DNA of 64,000 nucleotides from Oceanicola sp. 502str15. GTDB lineage: Bacteria > Pseudomonadota > Alphaproteobacteria > Rhodobacterales > Rhodobacteraceae. The stretch is taken from NCBI RefSeq assembly GCF_024105635.1, contig NZ_WYDQ01000001.1:2783501-2847500 (forward strand). The letters are read 5' to 3'. Below, piece by piece: positions 1 to 9,820 of this stretch; position 1 is the stretch's first letter; the number at the start of each line of letters is the position of its first letter. The notes under the pieces were generated by a model. It was not told where the DNA came from, made no database searches, and saw only the letters and a program-made list of their open reading frames with translations. The translations under genes were made by a program, and so were the position numbers.

Positions 1-2
1 AT

Positions 3-614
3 GAGGCCGACGGGCGCCTGACCCTGCCGCTGATCGACAGCAACGCCATGCGCAAGCCGATCGGCGCCGACTGGGCCTGGCGTCCCGAGCTGTGGCGCGG
101 CCCGATCTCGCCGCCGGGCCACGCCGCCGCCGAAACCCGCACCATGCTGGGCCAGGCCGCCACGCTCTACCACGATTGCACCGTCTCCGAGCTGACCCTA
201 CGCCAGATCCGCAATACCTCCGAAGAGGATCTCGCCCCCTTCGGCCTGCGGATGGACGTGTTCCGCTTCGACGGCTCCTTTCTCTCCATCGTGCTCGACC
301 TGCCCGCCGAGGCCGTCAGCGGGCTCAAGCGCAAGCACGTGATCGGGCTGGAGGCCCAGCTCGAGGTCGAGAAACCGCTCGAGATCTTCGCCCGCCTCAA
401 CGTCAAGCACGGCCCCAACACCGAGCAGATCGTGCGCGAACTGCCCGTGGCCGAGGGCGGGCTTCAGGTGGCCGAGTTCGACCTCGCCTATACCGGCCTC
501 AACGAGAAGCGGGTCGAGAAGGCCTGGATCGACCTGATCTTCGAAGGCCCGCAAATGAACCAGATCGTCCTGCGCGATCTCACCCTCTCGCGCCGTCCCC
601 GCGCCGAAATCTGA
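3..614 (+). CDS. Hypothetical roseobacter protein, 5' end outside window
   Basis: The reading frame is open to the left edge (first complete codon at base 3), so the gene is 5'-truncated by the window; at least 203 residues are visible. A methionine at base 48 is an internal residue because good coding sequence precedes it. The visible part has no signal peptide or membrane segment and alternates short beta-like stretches with charged turns. From memory it resembles the DUF6478 family of Rhodobacteraceae, but no function is known to me. It is followed after 12 bases by another small roseobacter-type gene with an SD sequence (GAGGAAG), so the two are probably co-transcribed. The coding call is firm; the family is uncertain. 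Confidence 0.8.
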   Translation, partial: EADGRLTLPLIDSNAMRKPIGADWAWRPELWRGPISPPGHAAAETRTMLGQAATLYHDCTVSELTLRQIRNTSEEDLAPFGLRMDVFRFDGSFLSIVLDLPAEAVSGLKRKHVIGLEAQLEVEKPLEIFARLNVKHGPNTEQIVRELPVAEGGLQVAEFDLAYTGLNEKRVEKAWIDLIFEGPQMNQIVLRDLTLSRRPRAEI

Positions 615-626
615 CGAGGAAGGCCG

Positions 627-1031
627 ATGCCAGATACCAGCTCCACCAGCCAGCTCACCCTCTCCAAGACCCGCATTCAGGCCGGGGTCTGGGAAGGCCT
701 GCTGATGGGCGAGGGGGTCGGAAACATGCAGCCGCAGATCGAGGTGGTCCACCTCGACAAGACGCTCGACGGGGTCGAGCTGAAGGCCGATGGCGAAATG
801 CAGAACCTCTGGCAGCTCCGCGTGCCGATCCCCTCCGCGCTGCTCTGCGACGGGGTGCAGACCTTCACAATCCGCGATGGGCGCAGCGGCGCGACGCTGG
901 AGCATTTCACCATCGTCACCGGCCAGCCCCTCGAAGACGACATCCGCGCCGAAGTCGACCTGCTGCGCGCCGAGCTGGACATGCTTAAAAAGGCCTTCCG
1001 CCGCCACTGCCTCGACGTGCTGGGCCGCTAG
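627..1031 (+). CDS. Hypothetical protein, 134 aa
   Basis: Starts at ATG 627 behind GAGGAAG at normal spacing, 12 bases after the preceding gene. The protein is soluble, with a beta-rich middle and a charged C-terminal helix (about residues 95-130, rich in E, L, K and R) that could form a short coiled coil. No catalytic motif, signal peptide or known domain was recognised. It sits between a roseobacter hypothetical gene and a DM13-domain gene, all on the same strand with gaps of 10-12 bases, which suggests one transcript. Function unknown. Confidence 0.8.
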   Translation: MPDTSSTSQLTLSKTRIQAGVWEGLLMGEGVGNMQPQIEVVHLDKTLDGVELKADGEMQNLWQLRVPIPSALLCDGVQTFTIRDGRSGATLEHFTIVTGQPLEDDIRAEVDLLRAELDMLKKAFRRHCLDVLGR

Positions 1032-1041
1032 GGCGCCCTTG

Positions 1042-1530
1042 ATGAAGCGCGCCCTCCTCATCGCCGCCCCCAGCTTCCTCCTCGGGGCCGTTGTCGGCGC
1101 CGCCTTCTGGTATCTCGCCTCGCCGCTCTGGATCGACCGGGTGGTGAACGAGAGCCTCGTCACCGGCGAAGGCGTGACCCTGCTGGCCGAGGGCCGCTTC
1201 CGCGATGCCGACGCCGCCCATCGCGGCACCGGCACCGCCCGCCTCGTCTCCCTGCCCGGCGGGCGCATCGAGGTGCAGCTTACCGAGTTCGAAGTCACCA
1301 ACGGCCCCGATCTCGAGCTCTGGCTCTCCGACGCCCCCGACCCGCAGAGCGCCGCCGATGTCACCTCCGGCCAATGGGTCTCGCTCGGGCTGCTCAAGGG
1401 CAACATCGGCGACCAGAGCTATGCCCTGCCCCCCAGCATCAAACCCGAGGCCTATCGCTCGGTGGTGGTCTGGTGCGAGCAGTTCGGCGTGCTCTTCTCC
1501 CCCGCCCCCCTCACCACCCCCGGCGGCTGA
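1042..1530 (+). CDS. DM13 domain-containing membrane-anchored protein
   Basis: The start at 1042 gives 162 residues with an N-terminal hydrophobic helix (about 4-25) that should be an uncleaved anchor or signal, followed by a periplasmic domain. That domain matches the DM13 pattern: a GTGTARL strand, a segment ending in LELWLSD, a GLLKGNIGDQSY turn and a conserved VVWCEQFGVLF strand with one cysteine. DM13 is a putative electron-transfer or redox domain related to DOMON folds; its partner here is unknown. Longer in-frame versions beginning upstream would overlap the previous gene and lose the signal helix. It is the last gene of a three-gene run. Confidence 0.8.
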   Translation: MKRALLIAAPSFLLGAVVGAAFWYLASPLWIDRVVNESLVTGEGVTLLAEGRFRDADAAHRGTGTARLVSLPGGRIEVQLTEFEVTNGPDLELWLSDAPDPQSAADVTSGQWVSLGLLKGNIGDQSYALPPSIKPEAYRSVVVWCEQFGVLFSPAPLTTPGG

Positions 1531-1569
1531 CCCAGCCCACCCCGGCTGTAACGTCACGTCCGCCCGTGA

Positions 1570-3630
<2,061 letters not shown>

Positions 3631-3650
3631 CCTGCCCTTCATCTTGGTCC

Positions 3651-3684
3651 AAATATCTCCGGGGGTGTGGGGGCTGGCCCCCAC
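3651..3684. repeat. Dispersed hairpin repeat, copy 1 (AAATATCTCCGGGGG type)
   Basis: Begins AAATATCTCCGGGGG and contains an 8-bp perfect inverted repeat (3667-3674 with 3677-3684, GTGGGGGC/GCCCCCAC, 2-base loop). A second copy with the same head and a 9-bp stem lies at 40132-40168. It follows fadH by about 20 bases and may end transcription, although there is no T-run. Confidence 0.8.
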
Positions 3685-3726
3685 TGCGCGCCCACCCCAC
3701 GGGCACCCGGCCCGCGTCCTGCACAC

Positions 3727-3758
3727 AAAAACCGCCAGCCGGAACATCCGGCTGGCGG
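3727..3758 (-). terminator. Rho-independent terminator downstream of the EF-hand gene
   Basis: Perfect 12-bp stem (3732-3743 with 3747-3758) with a 3-base loop. Read on the minus strand it is followed by TTTTT (3731-3727). It lies about 80 bases beyond the stop codon of the EF-hand gene at 3841. Confidence 0.85.
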
Positions 3759-3840
3759 CCTCACGCAAGCAGGTCACTTGCAAACGGGGCGACGGAACAC
3801 CTGGGAATGGGAAGGGTTTGCTCCGCCGCCCGCTCCGGCC

Positions 3841-4086
3841 TTAGCCGGAGGTCAGAAGGCCCGCCCCCACGGCGGCCTCCCATTCGGCGGTGTCCACCTC
3901 GCCATCGGCCGAGGTGTCGATCTCGCTGAAGATCTCCTCGGTGATCTCGGGATAGGCCACCTGCATCTCTTCCATCGAGAAGGTGCCGTTGCCATCGGTG
4001 TCCTCAACCATCGGCGCGTCCTGGGCCATCAGCGGGGCTGCGGCAAGGGCGGCAACTGTGGCGGCGGTCATCATGATCTTGGTCAT
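3841..4086 (-). CDS. Small secreted EF-hand protein
   Basis: 81 residues with a clear Sec signal peptide (about 1-21, hydrophobic core AATVAALAAA, cleavage after AQD-type AMAQ/D region). The mature part is acidic and carries two EF-hand-like loops: DTDGNGTFSMEE (about residues 29-40) and DTSADGEVDTAE (about 57-68), both with Asp/Asn/Ser at the calcium-ligand positions and a terminal Glu. It probably binds calcium in the periplasm or outside the cell; a specific partner cannot be inferred. It stands alone, with its own terminator downstream. A second protein of the same design is encoded at 59874-60116. Confidence 0.85.
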   Translation of the reverse strand: MTKIMMTAATVAALAAAPLMAQDAPMVEDTDGNGTFSMEEMQVAYPEITEEIFSEIDTSADGEVDTAEWEAAVGAGLLTSG

Positions 4087-4429
4087 TGCTCTATCTATCC
4101 TCTTACTGGGTTAGCGGCCCCGGCTGTCATCGCACCGTGGCCTGCGAGAGAGAGGTAAGGCCGCCGCCCCCCCGGTTTCCATGCCCCTCGAACACCGCCG
4201 CCAAACCCCGGCGCCGCGCCGCCAAAACCGCCCCGCCCCGCCTGCGCCTTCCCGCCTGCGCCCCGCCATGATCCTTTTGCCGCTGAGCCCCGCCCCGCGC
4301 CCGCGCCGGGTTCTGCCCAAAAAGCCCCGCCACCCGCCCTCAGCACCAAACCGCCCATCACAGGCAGGAACCTCCGGGCGGCGCAGCCGTTGAGTCGGCA
4401 ACATGAACGCAAGAGAAAGGAAGACCGAC
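4087..4429. other. Intergenic region between EF-hand and DJ-1/PfpI genes
   Basis: 343 bases without a convincing gene. The sequence is extremely GC-rich; open frames in it are low-complexity Ala/Arg/Pro strings typical of non-coding GC-rich DNA. It should hold the divergent promoters of the two flanking genes, but no clear -35/-10 pair stands out. Confidence 0.6.
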
Positions 4430-4990
4430 ATGCCCAGCATCAACGAGTCCAAGATCCTGATCATCGCGACCAACGGCTTCGAGCAGTCCGAGCTCGAATT
4501 TCCCCGCGACCAGCTCCGCGCCAAGGGCGCCACGGTTCACGTCGCCACCCTCGACGGCAAGCCGATCAAGGGCTGGGAAGGCGCCGACTGGGGCCGCGAG
4601 GCCGAAGCCGACGCCAAGTTGGAAGACATCGCCTTTTCCGACTACGACGCCCTCGTCATCCCCGGCGGCCAGATCAACCCCGACCTGCTGCGCGTCGAAC
4701 CCGACGTGCTGAAACTGGTGCGCGAGTTCCATGACGCCGGCAAGACCATCGCCGCCGTCTGCCACGCCCCCTGGGTGCTGGTCGAGGCCGGCATCGCCAA
4801 GGGCCGCGAGATGACCTCCTACGCCTCGATCAAGACCGACGTGAAGAACGCCGGGGCCAATTGGGTCGACCGCGAGGTGGTGGCCGACAACGGCATCGTT
4901 ACCTCCCGCAAGCCCGACGATCTCGCCGCCTTCGTCTCCAAGATCGTCGAGGAGATCGAAGAAGGCACCCATGAGCGCAAGGCAGCCTGA
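4430..4990 (+). CDS. DJ-1/PfpI family protein (type 1 glutamine amidotransferase-like)
   Basis: Start chosen at 4430 because AGGAAG lies six bases upstream; an in-frame ATG at 4403 has no ribosome binding site. The 186-residue protein has the PfpI fold: NGFEQSE near residue 18 supplies the conserved Glu, and the nucleophile elbow AAVCHAPW places Cys111-His112. Relatives include PfpI, YhbO and YraA, intracellular proteases or glyoxalase/deglycase-type stress proteins; the exact substrate cannot be read from the sequence. It is monocistronic, followed by 264 bases before the LysR gene. Confidence 0.88.
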   Translation: MPSINESKILIIATNGFEQSELEFPRDQLRAKGATVHVATLDGKPIKGWEGADWGREAEADAKLEDIAFSDYDALVIPGGQINPDLLRVEPDVLKLVREFHDAGKTIAAVCHAPWVLVEAGIAKGREMTSYASIKTDVKNAGANWVDREVVADNGIVTSRKPDDLAAFVSKIVEEIEEGTHERKAA

Positions 4991-5254
4991 CGGGCGCTGC
5001 CCGGCATGACAGCCAGCCATCGGCGGGCGGCGGGGGGCCAACCCTCGCCGCCCGTCCGCGTTCTGCCTCCCCCCACCGGCCCCGCAGCCCTGCATTTCAG
5101 GCCCCGAACGCGCCATCGCACCCGGTCCCGCCCGTTTCCGGGAGCCTTACAATCGCCCGCAATTCCCCGGTAATGTCCGGCTCCGGTCCCAATTGCGCCC
5201 GAATTCACGCCCATACCGAGCCTCGATAAGAACACGAGCAGAGGTAGTTGCGGT

Positions 5255-6160
5255 ATGGATCGTCTGACCGAAATGGAAGCCTTCGCCACGGTCGTAGACC
5301 AGGGTGGCTTCACAGATGCGGCCAAGAAGATGGGGATCTCCAAATCCGCCGTCTCCAAGCACGTCTCTTCGCTGGAGGCCCGCCTCGGCGCCCGCCTCCT
5401 CAACCGCACCACGCGCCGCGTCTCCCCGACCGAGATCGGCCTGGCCTATTACGACCGCGCGCGCCGCGTGCTCAACGATGCCGGCGAAGCCGACGCGCTG
5501 GTCACCTCCATGCAATCCGCGCCCTCGGGCCTGCTGCGCATCTCCGTCGCCACCGATTTCGGGGTGAACCACCTGTCGCCGGTGCTGGGCGAATTCCTCA
5601 GCGAGTTCCCCGAGATCACCGTGAACATGGTGCTCAACAACCGCTACGTCGAGCTGATCTCGGAAGGCTTCGACATGGCCATCCGCATCGGTGAGCTCGA
5701 AGACAGCACCCTGCGCGCCCGCAAGCTGGCCGACACCACCAAACGCATGATCGCCTCGCCCGCCTACTTCGAAAAGTATGGCCGCCCCGAAAAGATCGAC
5801 GATCTGAACGAGCACAAGCTCCTGCACTATTCCAACCAGTCCTCCGGCAACGTCTGGAAGCTCACCGCCCCCTCGGGCGAAAAGCGCCAGGTCCGCACCG
5901 CCGGCTGGCTCACGGTGAACGACGGCCAGTCGCTGCTCAACGCCGCGATCTCCGGCCTCGGCATCGCTTACCTGCCCAACTTCCTCTACTGCGAGGCCGA
6001 AAAGGCCGGTCTGGTGCAGGAAGCCATCCCCGACCTGCCGGTCGAGATGCTGGGCATCTACGCCGTCTACCCGCCGGGCCGCTTTACCCAGCCGAAGGTC
6101 CGCGCCTTCATCGACTTCCTGGTGCAGAGCTTCGCCACCAAGGGCCCCGACACCTGGTAA
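5255..6160 (+). CDS. LysR family transcriptional regulator
   Basis: 301 residues. The N-terminal 60 residues are the winged HTH of LysR proteins (MDRLTEMEAFATVVDQGGFT, then a recognition helix with KSAVSKHVSSLE and ARLLNRTTRRVSPTEIG). The remainder is the two-lobed effector-binding domain (about 90-295). The N-terminal sequence places it in the DsdC/YafC-like group (CrgA type) that often controls oxidoreductase or efflux genes; the ligand is unknown. There is no clearly divergent target gene next to it: the DJ-1 gene upstream reads in the same direction. A strong terminator follows at 6193. Confidence 0.9.
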   Translation: MDRLTEMEAFATVVDQGGFTDAAKKMGISKSAVSKHVSSLEARLGARLLNRTTRRVSPTEIGLAYYDRARRVLNDAGEADALVTSMQSAPSGLLRISVATDFGVNHLSPVLGEFLSEFPEITVNMVLNNRYVELISEGFDMAIRIGELEDSTLRARKLADTTKRMIASPAYFEKYGRPEKIDDLNEHKLLHYSNQSSGNVWKLTAPSGEKRQVRTAGWLTVNDGQSLLNAAISGLGIAYLPNFLYCEAEKAGLVQEAIPDLPVEMLGIYAVYPPGRFTQPKVRAFIDFLVQSFATKGPDTW

Positions 6161-6192
6161 CCGGCACACGAATTTCCCTGAGAAGGTCAAAC

Positions 6193-6224
6193 TGGCCGGG
6201 CCCGAGCGCCCGGCCATTTCTTTT
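6193..6224 (+). terminator. Rho-independent terminator after the LysR gene
   Basis: Nine-bp perfect stem TGGCCGGGC/GCCCGGCCA (6193-6201 with 6208-6216), 6-base loop, then TTTCTTTT. It lies 32 bases after the LysR stop codon. Confidence 0.88.
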
Positions 6225-6423
6225 CCGACCGGGCCCAAATGTGGCATTTCCGTGGCACAACCGGCCCTTTGCCACATTTTCGCCCAAGTCTCTGTAATCA
6301 ATATCAATTTATTGAAATGAACCTCAAGTTTTACAAGACAGACGCCCCGCCGCGCCCCATATGTGAGGAGAGCAGACAAATTCGTCTCAAAAAGAACGCG
6401 ACAGTCTCGCGTCAGGGCGCATC

Positions 6424-7491
6424 ATGGCAGGCGAAGCCTATCTCCTTTCCGGCGACCAGATCGCCACGTTCAGCACGGTGCACACCAGCTATCCGGGCGG
6501 CGTGGCCACGGTCCGTCTGAACGGCATCAAGACCCTCGGCGACGCCGACAGCCGGTTCTTTCTGGTGCGCGACCAGGGCACCGGCGACACCGTGACCAAC
6601 GGCCAGTTCTTCTCGATCTATCGCGCCGTCGATGATGGCACCGGCAACCTCGTGCCCGGCGGTACCCCTGTCGTCAGCTCCAACTACGTCACCCCCGATG
6701 CCTACGGCGGCACCGCCGCCGGCGACGATTACCTGATGGCCGGCCTCTTCGGCGGCCCGCGCTTCGTCATCGACATCAACGGCATCCCCAAAGGCGGCAC
6801 CTATACCGCCGTGCAGGGGCAGGACGTGGGCGGGGGCAACATGGACGGCGAGTTCAACCTCTCCGACCTCGCCGCCGCCAACCCCGACGGCACCATCTGC
6901 TTTGCCTCCGGCACCCCGATCGAAACGCCCCGCGGCGCCGTGCCGGTCGAGCGGCTGCGGCTGGGCGATCTCGTCTGCACCGTCGATGACGGCCCCCGAC
7001 CGATCCGCTGGATCGGCTGCACCCGCGTCGAGCTGACCGCCGACACGCCCGGCCTCGCCCCCATCGAGATCGCCGCCAACGCCTTCGGCCCCGGCCTGCC
7101 CGCATTGCCGGTCGTCGTCTCCCCCGCGCACCGCCTGCTGATGGCCAATGCCCGGGCGCAGTTGCTGCTCGGCGAAGAAGAGGTGCTGGTGCCCGCCGCC
7201 GCGCTGGTCAACGGCACCACGGTCCGCCGCCTCACCGGGCGCCGCTCCGTCACCTATTGGCACCTGATGTTCGATCACCACCAGATCGTCAGCAGCGCCG
7301 GCCTGCCGTCCGAAAGCTTCCACCCCGGCGCCTACGCGCTCGACACCCTGTCGCGCTCGACCCGCGCCGAGCTGCTCGCGCTCTTTCCCGAACTCGCCGA
7401 AGAGGGCCCGCAGGCCTATGGCGCCACCGCACGCACCATCGTGCGCGGCTACGAAGCCTCGCTGCTGAGCCAGCCGCCCCTCGCCGCCTGA
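6424..7491 (+). CDS. Hint (Hedgehog/intein) domain-containing protein
   Basis: 355 residues. Residues 1-157 are a Gly/Asp/Thr-rich, beta-like region without a signal peptide, reminiscent of secreted calcium-binding-type proteins. The Hint module begins at Cys159 (CFASGTPIETPRG) and continues through a DLVCTVDDG turn, VVSPAHRLLM (about 236) and a WHLMFDHHQIV block (about 279) to a HPGAYALDTL end. This Hint_2 type is common in Rhodobacteraceae; intein-like autocleavage is known for Hedgehog and BIL domains but has not been shown for this type. The upstream 200 bases are unusually AT-rich for the window, consistent with a promoter. Monocistronic. Confidence 0.85.
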   Translation: MAGEAYLLSGDQIATFSTVHTSYPGGVATVRLNGIKTLGDADSRFFLVRDQGTGDTVTNGQFFSIYRAVDDGTGNLVPGGTPVVSSNYVTPDAYGGTAAGDDYLMAGLFGGPRFVIDINGIPKGGTYTAVQGQDVGGGNMDGEFNLSDLAAANPDGTICFASGTPIETPRGAVPVERLRLGDLVCTVDDGPRPIRWIGCTRVELTADTPGLAPIEIAANAFGPGLPALPVVVSPAHRLLMANARAQLLLGEEEVLVPAAALVNGTTVRRLTGRRSVTYWHLMFDHHQIVSSAGLPSESFHPGAYALDTLSRSTRAELLALFPELAEEGPQAYGATARTIVRGYEASLLSQPPLAA

Positions 7492-7500
7492 GCGGGCAAT

Positions 7501-8505
7501 CTATTCGGTAGAAGACAGAATGGCCTCGACCCGCCGGTTGGCCTCACGGCCCTGTTCGGTCAGGTTCGAGGTGATCGGCGACAGAAAGCCCACGCCCTCC
7601 GCCTTGATCTGGCCGCCGGGCACACCCAGCGCCGTCAACCGGGCCTCCACCGCGCCCGCCCGCTTCTTCGACAGGGCAATATTGCCCGCCAGCGAGCCCT
7701 CGGCATCGGTATGGCCGACCAGCACCACCGAGCGCTCGGGGTGGGTCTTCAGGTAGCCCGCCAGCAGGTCGAGCGAGCTATAGTCGCCATCCTCCAGCCG
7801 CGAGGAGCCGGTCGGAAAGTCGAGATCCTGCAACACGGCACGGCCATGAATTTCGAGCTGCTGGGTCAGCGGCATTTCGGTGGTGCTCGGCGTCGAGAAC
7901 GCCAGCGCAGGGCCGGCGAGGTCATCCTCGTCGCCCGCGTCCACGAGGCTCGCGGTCAGATCGGGGTTCTTGGTCGAGGCCACCAGCAGGTCGGCCTCCG
8001 CCTCTTCGGGGCCCACGCGGGTGATCTGCACAAAACCGCGCCCGGCGCTCCGGCTCACCAGAAAGGCCACGTATTCCGGCTTTTCCTCTCCCATCCGATG
8101 GGCCGCCATGAAGCGGTAGTCGCCAAGGTCCACATGCATGTCGGGCTCGGGCAGGTTCTCGGTCGCATACCTAAAGTCGAAACCACCGCACTCCCGCGCC
8201 TCGCATTCGAAGATCACGTCAAAGCCCGCCGACTCCACCTGCTCGCGCAGCGGCGCCAGCAGTTGCAGCGTGGTCATGCCGCGGGTCTGCACCTGCCACG
8301 CCTGCTGGCGCACCTGCCCCTCGGCCCAGACACTCTGCAGGTCGCCATTGCGAAACGGGCTGATCGGCATCCGGTAGCTGCCGAAGGTCTCCACCTGCTC
8401 CGCCGTCTGGCGGGCACCGGCCGGAAACTCCAGCTTCAGGGCATCGGCAACGCTGGCGGCGGGAGCCAGAAGCGTTGCGGCCAGGAGGGCCACACGAAGA
8501 CTCAT
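7501..8505 (-). CDS. OmpA family outer-membrane/periplasmic protein
   Basis: The start at 8505 gives 334 residues beginning with a signal peptide (MSLRVALLAATLLAPAASVADA) and overlaps the previous gene by ATGA; longer frames would lose the signal. Residues about 22-210 are a family-specific periplasmic region with one CEARECGGF cysteine pair. The C-terminal 110 residues are an OmpA/MotB peptidoglycan-binding domain (VLVGHTDAEGS, LSKKRAGAVEARL, NRRVEAIL). It should anchor the envelope to peptidoglycan. It is the last gene of a four-gene minus-strand chain with translational coupling, but the other three products are cytoplasmic and show no obvious link. Confidence 0.87.
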   Translation of the reverse strand: MSLRVALLAATLLAPAASVADALKLEFPAGARQTAEQVETFGSYRMPISPFRNGDLQSVWAEGQVRQQAWQVQTRGMTTLQLLAPLREQVESAGFDVIFECEARECGGFDFRYATENLPEPDMHVDLGDYRFMAAHRMGEEKPEYVAFLVSRSAGRGFVQITRVGPEEAEADLLVASTKNPDLTASLVDAGDEDDLAGPALAFSTPSTTEMPLTQQLEIHGRAVLQDLDFPTGSSRLEDGDYSSLDLLAGYLKTHPERSVVLVGHTDAEGSLAGNIALSKKRAGAVEARLTALGVPGGQIKAEGVGFLSPITSNLTEQGREANRRVEAILSSTE

Positions 8506-9089
8506 CGGTTCTGGCCGTGATACTCCGGGTTCGGTTTCATTTCCGTTGCCGTGGCCACGCGATTGGTCATGTTGAAGAAGCCGACCACCGAGGCGATATC
8601 CCAGATGTCCCGGTCGCTCCAACCGACGGCGCGCAGCGCGGCACGGTCTTCATCATCCACCTTTGCGCAGGATTCTGTCAATTTTGCAGCGAAATCCAGC
8701 ATCGCCCGCTGCTTTTCCGGCAGCTCCGCCACGCGGTAGTTCATCACCAGCATCTCGCCCAGCGCCGGGTCGCCGCTCAGCGCCCGCACGGCCTGTCCGT
8801 GGGCGACGAGGCAGTAGAAGCAATGGTTGATCGAAGAGACGACCACGGCGATCATCTCGCGTTCCAGCTTGGTCACGCCGCTGTCGGCCAGCATCAGGTC
8901 GTTGTAGAGCGCTGTGAAGGCATTGAGCTTGTCGATGTCGAAGGCATGGGCCTTCAGCACATTGGGCACGAGTCCCAGCTTCTCTTCGCAGATGTCGAAA
9001 TACTTTTGGGTCGCTTCGGGGAGCGGGTCGACCATGGGAAGGTCGAGCGCCGTCACACTCTCTTTCTCTGCCAATGCTCTGCCTCTCAT
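8502..9089 (-). CDS. Peroxidase-related / AhpD-like (carboxymuconolactone decarboxylase fold) enzyme
   Basis: 195 residues of the 'uncharacterised peroxidase-related enzyme' type. The catalytic block HCFYCLVAHG contains the CxxC pair Cys90/Cys93 and His97, as in AhpD alkyl-hydroperoxidases, where it acts as a thiol-disulfide reductase. The conserved WSDRDIWDIASVVGFFNMTNR segment at the C-terminus is characteristic of this subgroup. The gene overlaps both neighbours by four bases (ATGA), so it is translated from the same mRNA as the GNAT upstream and the OmpA protein downstream. The physiological electron donor is unknown. Confidence 0.88.
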   Translation of the reverse strand: MRGRALAEKESVTALDLPMVDPLPEATQKYFDICEEKLGLVPNVLKAHAFDIDKLNAFTALYNDLMLADSGVTKLEREMIAVVVSSINHCFYCLVAHGQAVRALSGDPALGEMLVMNYRVAELPEKQRAMLDFAAKLTESCAKVDDEDRAALRAVGWSDRDIWDIASVVGFFNMTNRVATATEMKPNPEYHGQNR

Positions 9090-9820
9090 CAGGCCTCTTG
9101 CCGGGCCTGCGCCTGACGATACAGGTAAGTGCCCACCAAATCCATTTCTAACCTCTCATACAACGCATTTGCCGCCCCATTCTGTTGCGTGACGAGAACT
9201 GTCATCCAGCGGGCCCCATGCTCTTGTGCCCAAAGCGCCGCGCCACGCATCATGTTGACGGCAACACCTTGCCGACGCATCACCGCGCGCACCTCCAACG
9301 CGTGCAACATGGCGATGTTCCGGTGAATCGCGACAAAGCCGGCGCCGGCAGGCGTGTCGTTCGAGCGGCCCAGCAGCGCCGTCTTCGGCCCTGCGGCGCG
9401 CTCCATCACCGCCACCCGCTCCGGCCCGATGCCGCCCTCCTCCCACATCTCGCGCTGAATGGTCAGCGGCGGGAAGTCCACGGCAAAGACCCGCACTCTC
9501 GGGGGCTTTTCGGCGCAGAGCCGTTCGATCGGGGCAAGGCGGATGTTGGTCGGGTCCTTCACTCCGTAGCCCGCCGCCGCCAGCCGCGCGTCGAGCCGGG
9601 TCTGGTCGCCCCGCAGTCGCACCAGCGCGGGCTGGCCCAGCCCCGCCTGCGCGGCCTCCATCTCGGCCAGCGCGGCCTCCTCGTCATCGGTCGTGGCCGA
9701 AGAGACCCGGCTGCCCCCGCCGCCGCCTTCCCGCACCTCCCAGGCCCCGGCCCGCACCGTGCGGATGGCGGGCCATGTGGCATCAAGCGCGGCAAAGAGG
9801 GCGTCGAGGCCGGGGGTCAT
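9089..9820 (-). CDS. GNAT family N-acetyltransferase
   Basis: 243 residues. The C-terminal half carries the GNAT core: a strand with NIAMLHALEVRAVMRRQGVA that includes the acetyl-CoA-binding RxxGxA turn (about 195-206), followed by a helix and the LVTQQNGAANALYERLEM motif typical of the family. The N-terminal 110 residues form a second, degenerate GNAT-like half. The acceptor is unknown. Both ends overlap neighbouring genes by ATGA. Confidence 0.85.
   Translation of the reverse strand: MTPGLDALFAALDATWPAIRTVRAGAWEVREGGGGGSRVSSATTDDEEAALAEMEAAQAGLGQPALVRLRGDQTRLDARLAAAGYGVKDPTNIRLAPIERLCAEKPPRVRVFAVDFPPLTIQREMWEEGGIGPERVAVMERAAGPKTALLGRSNDTPAGAGFVAIHRNIAMLHALEVRAVMRRQGVAVNMMRGAALWAQEHGARWMTVLVTQQNGAANALYERLEMDLVGTYLYRQAQARQEA

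Noticed and set aside
4087-4429. Small genes in the GC-rich gap after the EF-hand gene
   Set aside because: Frames there are Arg/Pro/Ala strings on both strands with no SD and no conserved-looking pattern.
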